Source: Streptomyces virginiae (GTDB lineage: Bacteria; Actinomycetota; Actinomycetes; Streptomycetales; Streptomycetaceae). Taken from it: a DNA stretch of 64,000 nucleotides. The notes beneath the pieces were generated by a model. The model was not told the DNA's origin, ran no database searches, and saw nothing but the letters and a program-made list of their open reading frames with translations. Within the stretch, counting starts at the first letter, position 1, and the number at the start of each line of letters is the position of its first letter. Shown here in pieces: positions 59,218 through 64,000 of this stretch. The stretch lies in the NCBI RefSeq assembly GCF_000720455.1, contig NZ_JOAK01000023.1, positions 1-64,000 of the forward strand, in the 5' to 3' direction. The position numbers were made by a program, and so were the translations under genes.

Positions 59218-60093
59218 TCAGGAACCGGTGGCCGGCGCCGTGAGCGCGGCGAGTTCCCCGAGGACCCGGGCCGCCGGGGCCGGGTCGACCAGCCACTTCA
59301 GGTGGCTGCCCGCCAGGGTGCGGACGTCGTACGGGTTGTCCGGCGTGAGGGCGTCGCCCTCGCGGATCAGCCGGTCCTGCATGGCGAGCGGCAGGCTCGC
59401 GTCGTCCGCCAGGCGTACGAAGGTCTTCGGGATCGTGCCCCAGGTCGCAGCCTGTGCCCGGTCCGCGGAGGTGCCGACGTCGAGGTTCTCGTCGGGCTGG
59501 AAGGTGTTCAGGAAGGTCAGGAACTCCTCGTCGGTGCCGTCGGCGAGGAAGGCCGTCTTGAACGCGGTGAGGGCCGCGGGGTCTGCCGTGCGGAAGTTGA
59601 CGCGCAGCAGGCCGAGTTCCGCGGGGTTCCCGGCCAGGGCCAGGCTCAGGGAAGCCGCGTCGACCGCGGCCATCTCCGGTTCGGCGTAGTAGGCACCGAC
59701 CTCCAGGTCGACCGGGGCCCAGGCGGCGACGTAGACGATGCGGTCGATCAGGTCCGGCCGTGCGTTGGCGGCGGCGGTGGCCGTGATTCCGCCTCGGCTG
59801 TGCGAGACGAGGACCACCGGCCCGTTCTGCTTGGCCCGTTCCAGGATGCCGATCAGGTGCTTGGCGTTGTCGGCGAGCGTGACGCCCCGGATCGAGCCGG
59901 GTGCGGCGGCGAGGCCTTCGGGGTCCTGCGGCGCCTGGTAGGCGCGCTGGTAGCTCGCCTCGAAGCCGTGGCCGGGCAGGTCGACGGCTACGGAGCGGTG
60001 TCCGAGAAGGCCGAGTTCGGCCTGGAGCGGCGCGAAGGAGAAGGAGTTGGCGAAGGCGCCGTGAACCAGCACGAACGTCGGGGTCGGCTGCAT
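59218..60093 (-). CDS. Alpha/beta hydrolase
   Basis: This 291-residue hydrolase has HGAFANSFSFAPLQAELGLL (oxyanion-hole region), the elbow VLVSHSRGGITATAAANARP (Ser near 100), a G-x-S variant with SHSRG, and a C-terminal LAGSHLKWLVDPAP His block. It resembles plant-type esterase/hydroxynitrile-lyase-like members seen in streptomycetes. Substrate unknown. ATG 60093 gives the usual N-terminus; the ribosome binding site is weak. The 249 bases upstream hold GAGGACGGTG repeats but no gene. Confidence 0.86.
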   Translation of the reverse strand: MQPTPTFVLVHGAFANSFSFAPLQAELGLLGHRSVAVDLPGHGFEASYQRAYQAPQDPEGLAAAPGSIRGVTLADNAKHLIGILERAKQNGPVVLVSHSRGGITATAAANARPDLIDRIVYVAAWAPVDLEVGAYYAEPEMAAVDAASLSLALAGNPAELGLLRVNFRTADPAALTAFKTAFLADGTDEEFLTFLNTFQPDENLDVGTSADRAQAATWGTIPKTFVRLADDASLPLAMQDRLIREGDALTPDNPYDVRTLAGSHLKWLVDPAPAARVLGELAALTAPATGS

Positions 60094-60342
60094 CTGTCTG
60101 ATCGCTCGCTCTCTGTCGCACTCGGGAATCGCCGGGACACCGGCTGCGGGCACCGGGTGGCAGCGGGCTGCCGCCGCGATCCCCTCGGGACAGTACGCAG
60201 GGAATGATCATCGAAGCAATCGGTGCGAGCTCCTCCGCTTGCGCCCTGCCTCCCGCGCGCCGTCGGCCGCCGGTGACGGGGGCGAGGACGGTGGGCGAGC
60301 ACGGTGGGTGAGGACGGTGGTCGCCGGCGGTCCGGGGCCGGG

Positions 60343-60768
60343 TCAGGGCATCTCGTCGGGGTCGCAACTGGCCCGGCGGAGCCCGATCGTGCGCAGGGCC
60401 CGCATCAGCGCCTCGGAGTCCCCTTCGCGCACGACGTGGACGGCTCCCTCGACCTCCAGGCCCGACACCGCACGGGGCACACGCGCGGAGGGGGTCCGCA
60501 GCACCACCCCGCTGGGCGGGTCCAGCCCCCGCACTCCGCGGAACACGCGCAGGACCTCCGGGTCCGAGTCGATGCTGCCGATTCCGGCGGGCAGGGACAG
60601 GACGGTGATGTCGGGCAGCAGGACCCGGGCGTGCGCGAGGGCGACGGCGGGGTCGTCGGCGTGCGACACGACCTGGAAGTGCGGGTTGCGCTGGATGCCC
60701 GAACGGAGCAGTTCCAGCTGCTCGCCCTCGGGCACACCGACCACCAACACCGTCATCACCCTTCCCAT
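60343..60768 (-). CDS. Response-regulator receiver-like protein without output domain
   Basis: This 141-residue protein starts with a strand (MTVLVVGVPEGEQLELLRSG after the first four residues) and has the helix-strand rhythm of a receiver domain (VALAHARVLLPDITVLSLPA, GLEVEGAVHVVREGDSEALM). The phospho-acceptor position appears as PDITVLSLP, with Asp one turn early, so phosphorylation is doubtful. No DNA-binding domain follows. The start may be 60768 or 60756. Confidence 0.62.
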   Translation of the reverse strand: MGRVMTVLVVGVPEGEQLELLRSGIQRNPHFQVVSHADDPAVALAHARVLLPDITVLSLPAGIGSIDSDPEVLRVFRGVRGLDPPSGVVLRTPSARVPRAVSGLEVEGAVHVVREGDSEALMRALRTIGLRRASCDPDEMP

Positions 60769-60835
60769 CGTGCGTTCCGGCGCAGCGCGGGGCGACCCGA
60801 GGGGGATGGGGAGGGGCTGGGCGGGGGTGGTTGCC

Positions 60836-61375
60836 TCAGACCGCCGCCGCCTCGGCCTCGTCGGCCGGCTTCGCGCGCAGGGCCACGTCGGGCGGGGCCA
60901 TGTGGGGCGGGGCTGCCTCGGCGGCGGTGTACGAGGAGGCGAAGGTGAACGCGCGCGGCGACGGCCCGTGCGCCCGCAGGTCGCTCAGCCGCTCCAGCGC
61001 CTCGTCGACGGTCGGCAGGTGGCCGGCGGGAACCCACCAGAGCACCATGTGCGCCTCGACGTGCCGCTCGAACCACTCGCGGCGCCGCCGCATCACCTCC
61101 AGGTGTCCGCTGCGGTAGGCGAAGTCCCACAGGGCTTCCTGGGTCTCCCACACCGACAGGTTGACGATGACGTCCTCGCCCGCCGGGCGCAGTCCGGTGG
61201 CGTCGGCCTCCCCCTCCCCCACGAGCCGCCACACGAAGCCCGGCGTTTCGTCGGCGGCGGAGTTGACCGGATCGAGCAGCTCGACGAACGGCGCGATGCG
61301 CGGGTCGTCGAAGGGGTGTAGGAGCGTGGCGACGTTGAGCTGGGCGAGGTGGAAGGCATGCGCGGGTGTGGTCAT
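60836..61375 (-). CDS. DUF3291 family protein
   Basis: This 179-residue protein matches DUF3291 (monooxygenase-like ferredoxin fold): it starts MTTPAHAFHLAQLNVATLLH and contains FVWRLVGEGEADATGLRPAG and NLSVWETQEALWDFAYRSGH, then EAHMVLWWVPAGHLPTVDEA. Function unknown; related folds oxidise small aromatic compounds or haem. It lies 32 bases downstream of a cysteine-containing HTH regulator and directly behind a copy of that regulator's putative operator. Confidence 0.87.
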   Translation of the reverse strand: MTTPAHAFHLAQLNVATLLHPFDDPRIAPFVELLDPVNSAADETPGFVWRLVGEGEADATGLRPAGEDVIVNLSVWETQEALWDFAYRSGHLEVMRRRREWFERHVEAHMVLWWVPAGHLPTVDEALERLSDLRAHGPSPRAFTFASSYTAAEAAPPHMAPPDVALRAKPADEAEAAAV

Positions 61376-61399
61376 GGCCTCATCCCAGCACGCTCCTCA

Positions 61400-61429
61400 T
61401 TTCTATGTCAACGTTCATTGTCTTTAGAA
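61400..61429. promoter_or_regulatory. Putative operator (site 2) between regulator and DUF3291 gene
   Basis: TTTCTATGTCAACGTTCATT continuing to TTAGAA is an imperfect palindrome with TTTCTA/TTAGAA arms. With one gap it matches the site at 62096-62126 at about two thirds of positions. It overlaps the regulator stop codon and lies 25 bases before the DUF3291 start. Confidence 0.5.
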
Positions 61430-62088
61430 GCTTCGACGACGACGCAGCACTCCCCCGGCCGGGCGTCCATGCGGGCACGGACCGGACCGTCGACGCCGAG
61501 CAGCCCTTCCAGCAGTGCGAGGTTCATGCCGCAGACGAGCGGGGGGAAGCGTTCGGCGACGGCATGGAACGGGCAGTTGCGCATACGGAGCACGCGCTCC
61601 TGCCCGCCCTCCCCCTCTCCATCGCCTTCCAGGTGCGGTTCGTAGCCGCGGGAGGCGAGCAGCTCCGCGGCCTCTTCGAGCCCGCCGCAGGGCGCCGCCG
61701 CGCCGCGGAGGGACTCACCCCGGCGGCGCGCCGCCGCGCAGAGCCCGGCGTCCAGTCCGACCTCCTCGGCGGCTTCGGCGAGCAGCTCGGCGGCGGTGCG
61801 GTAGTCGCGGGCGGGCAGCGACACGGACCGCTCGACGCGTGCCCGCGTGTACACCTTGGCGGGACGGCCGGCCCCCGGCCCCGAGCGTCCCGTCAGGCGG
61901 CGGCTACCGCTCTCCAGCAGCCCCGCCTCGGCCAGCCGGTCCAGATGGTGCGCGGCGAGCGTCCGCGCCACCCCGGCCGCCTCGGCCGCCTCGTTGCGCC
62001 CGACCTCGCGCCCCTGGGCGGCCACGTACTCGTACAGCCGGCGGCGCACCGGGTCCTGCAGCACCGCGATCACATCGATGTCCTTCAC
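61408..62088 (-). CDS. Helix-turn-helix regulator with C-terminal cysteine cluster
   Basis: This 226-residue regulator has a winged-helix DNA-binding domain (LQDPVRRRLYEYVAAQ, then NEAAEAAGVARTLAAHHLDR and LAEAGLLE) and a C-terminal ligand set C172, H175, C186, C214 and C215 (NCPFHAVAERFPPLVCG and ARPGECCVVVEA). The arrangement resembles SufR-like iron-sulfur regulators, so a redox or Fe-S signal is inferred. The GTG at 62088 follows TAGAAT (62100-62095) by six bases, a leaderless start inside its own putative operator. Autoregulation with DUF3291 as partner target is likely. Confidence 0.85.
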   Translation of the reverse strand: MKDIDVIAVLQDPVRRRLYEYVAAQGREVGRNEAAEAAGVARTLAAHHLDRLAEAGLLESGSRRLTGRSGPGAGRPAKVYTRARVERSVSLPARDYRTAAELLAEAAEEVGLDAGLCAAARRRGESLRGAAAPCGGLEEAAELLASRGYEPHLEGDGEGEGGQERVLRMRNCPFHAVAERFPPLVCGMNLALLEGLLGVDGPVRARMDARPGECCVVVEASKDNER

Positions 62089-62094
62089 CCCGCC

Positions 62095-62126
62095 ATTCTA
62101 GAAACAACAGCGGTTGGAGATAGAAA
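62095..62126 (-). promoter_or_regulatory. Promoter -10 TAGAAT and putative operator (site 1) of the cysteine-rich regulator
   Basis: On the minus strand TTTCTATCTCCAACCGCTGT continues to TTTCTAGAAT. The TAGAAT is a good -10 box six bases before the GTG at 62088. The same sequence recurs at 61400-61429, so this is probably the regulator's own binding site. Confidence 0.55.
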
Positions 62127-62289
62127 GCTGCTGGAAATCGCCCGATCGTACGGGCACCGCGCCGTGTACCGCGTCAGTGCCCCTGAGGCCGACCCTTCGC
62201 CGACCCTGGCTCAACCCGCATGGCGCATCGGGGTGTTGCCGGGGTGATCACCCATGTGCCGCTGTACGCGCGGGCGGCAGGGTGAGGCC

Positions 62290-62901
62290 ATGACATCGAA
62301 CGCGCCCGGACGTCTCGCCGGCATCTCCTTCGCCGCCGCCCCCCTCCTCCTCATCGTCTACGGCTCCGTCCGCCTCCTGGCGGAGGGGTCGAAGGAGCCC
62401 GGTGCCGCCTGGACCGCCGGCCACCTCGCTTTCCTGTTCGGGGTGTTGCTCTTCGGGGCGATGTGCGCGGGGGTGTACCGCATGGCGACGGCCGGCGCGG
62501 GGCCGGTACGGCGACGGCTGGCCCGGGCGGGGTTCGCGGCCGGGCTGGTGGGAGTGGCGGCGGCCGCCGCGCAGGCACTGATCGACCTGTACGTGGGGCT
62601 CCGAGCGGCGGACAAGCCGGAGATGCGGGAGCTGTTCGGGCAGGTCCAAGACGTCCCGGGGGTGATGCCGGCCGTCTACACCGTCGGACCGCTCTTCCTC
62701 TACCTGGGGATGATCATCCTGCTCGCCACCCTCACGGGCCGTGACGCCGTCCGGGCGCAGGCGCTCTTCGTACTGGGCACGGCCGCGAACGCGTTCAGCC
62801 TGGACCTGCTGCCCCTCGGGGGACTCTGCTACCTCCTCGCCTTCGCCCCCCTGCGCCGTCGAACACCCCCCACCGCCACCCTCCCCACCCGCCCCGCATA
62901 G
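62290..62901 (+). CDS. Multi-pass membrane protein of unknown function
   Basis: This 203-residue protein has five or six hydrophobic segments: LAGISFAAAPLLLIVYGSVR, TAGHLAFLFGVLLFGAMCAG, AGFAAGLVGVAAAAAQALI, VYTVGPLFLYLGMIILLATL and LLPLGGLCYLLAFAPL. No catalytic motif is seen. GGGTGAG precedes the ATG. It converges on the LysR gene with 24 bases between stops. Confidence 0.8.
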   Translation: MTSNAPGRLAGISFAAAPLLLIVYGSVRLLAEGSKEPGAAWTAGHLAFLFGVLLFGAMCAGVYRMATAGAGPVRRRLARAGFAAGLVGVAAAAAQALIDLYVGLRAADKPEMRELFGQVQDVPGVMPAVYTVGPLFLYLGMIILLATLTGRDAVRAQALFVLGTAANAFSLDLLPLGGLCYLLAFAPLRRRTPPTATLPTRPA

Positions 62902-62925
62902 CCGCTCCCCGGGGCGGGGCGGGGG

Positions 62926-63879
62926 TCATTCCGGGCGGGGTGGGCGCAGGACGTGGCGTACGGCGGCGCGCAGCCATTGGTGGGCGCCGTCCGCTGTGTG
63001 GCGCGGGTGCCAGGCCATGCCGATCGTCACCGGGGGCAGGGGCAGGGGGATGTCCAGCAGGCGCAGCCCCATCGCGCGTGCCGCGTCGCCGAGCGGTGAC
63101 GGCGGCTCGCCCGGCAGGGCGGTCGGCACGAGGCAGACCACGTCGCCGACCGCGGCCAGCGCCATCGCCGCCAGATGCCCCGGCAGGACGGCTCCGACCT
63201 GCCGGCTGAGCCCCTGGGCGGCCAGGGCCGTGTCCAGCGGGCCGGTGAAGCGGCCCCGGCGGCTGACGGCCACGTGCTCCGCCGCGGCCAGCCCGGCGGC
63301 GGTCAGGGGTCCTTCGGCGAGCGGGTGCCCGGCCCTGACGCCGGCCGCCATCCGCAGCGTCACCAGCTCCTCGACCCGGGTCTCCGGGTCGACGTGGTCG
63401 ATGGCCCCGATCTCCAGGTCGATCCGGCCCTCGCGCAGCGCCGGGCCCGCCTCCCACTCCTCGGCCAGCACGCGCAGCGAGACGCCCGGCGCCCGGCGCC
63501 GGGCCAGCCCGAGCAGCCCGGGGGTCAGTGCCGCGCCGACCAGGTCCGCGGCCTGGACGGTGAAGGTCCGCCGCAGTGCGGCGGGGTCGATACCGCCGCT
63601 CGGCGTGAGCAGCGCCTCCAGTCGCCGCACCACGGCGGCGGCCTCGTCCCGCAGCTCCTCGGCGCGCGGTGTGGGCACCATCGCCTGCCCCGCCCGCACC
63701 AGGAGCGGGTCCTGCAGGACCCGGCGAAGCCGGGCCAGGGTGCGGCTCATCGCGGCGGGAGAGGTGCGCAGCCGCGCGGCGGCACGGGTGACGCTCTGCT
63801 CGGCGAGGAGGGCGTCGAGGGCGACGGCGAGATTGGCGTCGAGGTTCGGGGCTGGGCTGCTCACCCTGTTCACCTGCAT
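62926..63879 (-). CDS. LysR family transcriptional regulator
   Basis: This 317-residue regulator has an N-terminal winged helix (VALDALLAEQSVTRAAARLR, then TSPAAMSRTLARLRRVLQDP and LLVRAG) and a periplasmic-binding-like effector domain (GRIDLEIGAIDHVDPETRVE, GDVVCLVPTALPGEPP). It is divergent from a gene that starts at 63993 and leaves the window. The 113-base region between carries two GGCAATG copies exactly 31 bases apart. ATG 63879 is chosen because GGAAAG lies just upstream. Confidence 0.91.
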   Translation of the reverse strand: MQVNRVSSPAPNLDANLAVALDALLAEQSVTRAAARLRTSPAAMSRTLARLRRVLQDPLLVRAGQAMVPTPRAEELRDEAAAVVRRLEALLTPSGGIDPAALRRTFTVQAADLVGAALTPGLLGLARRRAPGVSLRVLAEEWEAGPALREGRIDLEIGAIDHVDPETRVEELVTLRMAAGVRAGHPLAEGPLTAAGLAAAEHVAVSRRGRFTGPLDTALAAQGLSRQVGAVLPGHLAAMALAAVGDVVCLVPTALPGEPPSPLGDAARAMGLRLLDIPLPLPPVTIGMAWHPRHTADGAHQWLRAAVRHVLRPPRPE

Positions 63880-63891
63880 CTTTCCGTTCTG

Positions 63892-63929
63892 GGCAATGAT
63901 TGGATGCTGAAGTTCCCATTGTGGCAATG
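63892..63929. promoter_or_regulatory. Candidate LysR-type operator with two palindromes 31 bases apart
   Basis: CAATGATTG (63894-63902) and CATTG-TGG-CAATG (63917-63929) are both palindromic and share GGCAATG at 63892 and 63923. Three helical turns between the copies fits a LysR tetramer binding a recognition and an activation site. Confidence 0.5.
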
Positions 63930-63992
63930 CGGTTCGGGTTCGCACGATGAGGGGGCGTTACAGATCCGACCGACTCAGACCGCGAGGTTTTC

Positions 63993-64000
63993 ATGATCGT
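63993..64000 (+). CDS. Start of a gene leaving the window (probable LysR target)
   Basis: An ATG at 63993 preceded by CGAGG begins a frame of which only two full codons are visible (ATG ATC). It is divergent from the LysR regulator, the usual place for its target gene. Nothing can be said of the product. Confidence 0.35.

Noticed and set aside
1..64000. tRNA, rRNA, CRISPR arrays, riboswitches, replication origins and complete insertion sequences
   Set aside because: No cloverleaf-like blocks, regularly spaced repeats, riboswitch cores or complete transposases with terminal repeats were found by reading the sequence.

Overview
The window is high-GC (about 72%) DNA with the gene style of the actinobacterium Streptomyces: strong third-position GC, many GTG and some TTG starts, two WhiB-family regulators, mycothione reductase, class-F-type sortase, emfourin, DUF885, DUF4232, DUF4328 and GYD proteins, and several genes whose start codon sits 6-7 bases behind a TANNNT -10 box (probable leaderless mRNAs). 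It looks like a chromosomal accessory or sub-telomeric stretch. No rRNA, tRNA, CRISPR array, complete insertion sequence or complete biosynthetic cluster is visible.

Layout. 1-4.3 kb: a truncated small membrane protein, a protein with a degenerate caspase-like domain, and a Ser/Thr kinase fused to an extracellular solute-binding sensor. 4.4-5.7 kb: an eroded patch with a truncated small gene, an IS5-type transposase scrap and a multiply frameshifted gene. 5.7-9.8 kb: VOC protein, mycothione reductase, a mycothiol-type DinB/MDMPI protein, DoxX and GNAT. 10-13.1 kb: WhiB, then an overlapping operon of a ribosome-inactivating-protein homologue, a CHRD-like surface protein and a sortase. 13.3-16.9 kb: a xanthine-dehydrogenase-type operon whose fused 2Fe-2S/molybdopterin gene carries a frameshift. 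17.1-28.3 kb: two HEAT-like proteins, VOC, DUF885, an M20 peptidase with a coupled 28-residue peptide, a membrane protein, SRPBCC and an MFS exporter preceded by a helically phased TGTCC array. 28.4-31.8 kb: an LLM monooxygenase/FMN reductase pair behind a palindromic operator, then two unknown genes. 32-39.4 kb: a choline operon (betB, betA, ABC ATPase, double permease, binding lipoprotein) ending in a strong terminator. 39.6-46.9 kb: an FAD oxidoreductase, unknown genes, a second WhiB, DUF4328, Ohr, and an AraC regulator divergent from a frameshifted DJ-1/PfpI gene. 47-49.7 kb: a secreted dipeptidase-like protein and a GYD protein. 49.7-51.8 kb: a SnoaL/NmrA/TetR operon with operators in its promoter. 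51.9-57.8 kb: secreted and membrane proteins, GtrA, an RNB exonuclease, an orphan emfourin, a hydrolase and a frameshifted DUF4232 lipoprotein. 58-64 kb: a glycosyltransferase, a hydrolase, a receiver-like protein, a cysteine-rich HTH regulator with DUF3291 between two matching operators, and a LysR regulator divergent from a gene that leaves the window.

Working together. The clearest functional units are the choline-to-betaine uptake and oxidation operon, the molybdenum hydroxylase operon, the TetR-controlled reductase operon, the two-component flavin monooxygenase pair, and the RIP / surface protein / sortase operon. The last is the best candidate for an undescribed system: a toxin-fold protein translationally coupled to a predicted cell-wall-anchored protein and its sortase. 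At least five single-base frameshifts occur in otherwise well-preserved genes, which points either to base-call indels in this assembly or to recent decay.
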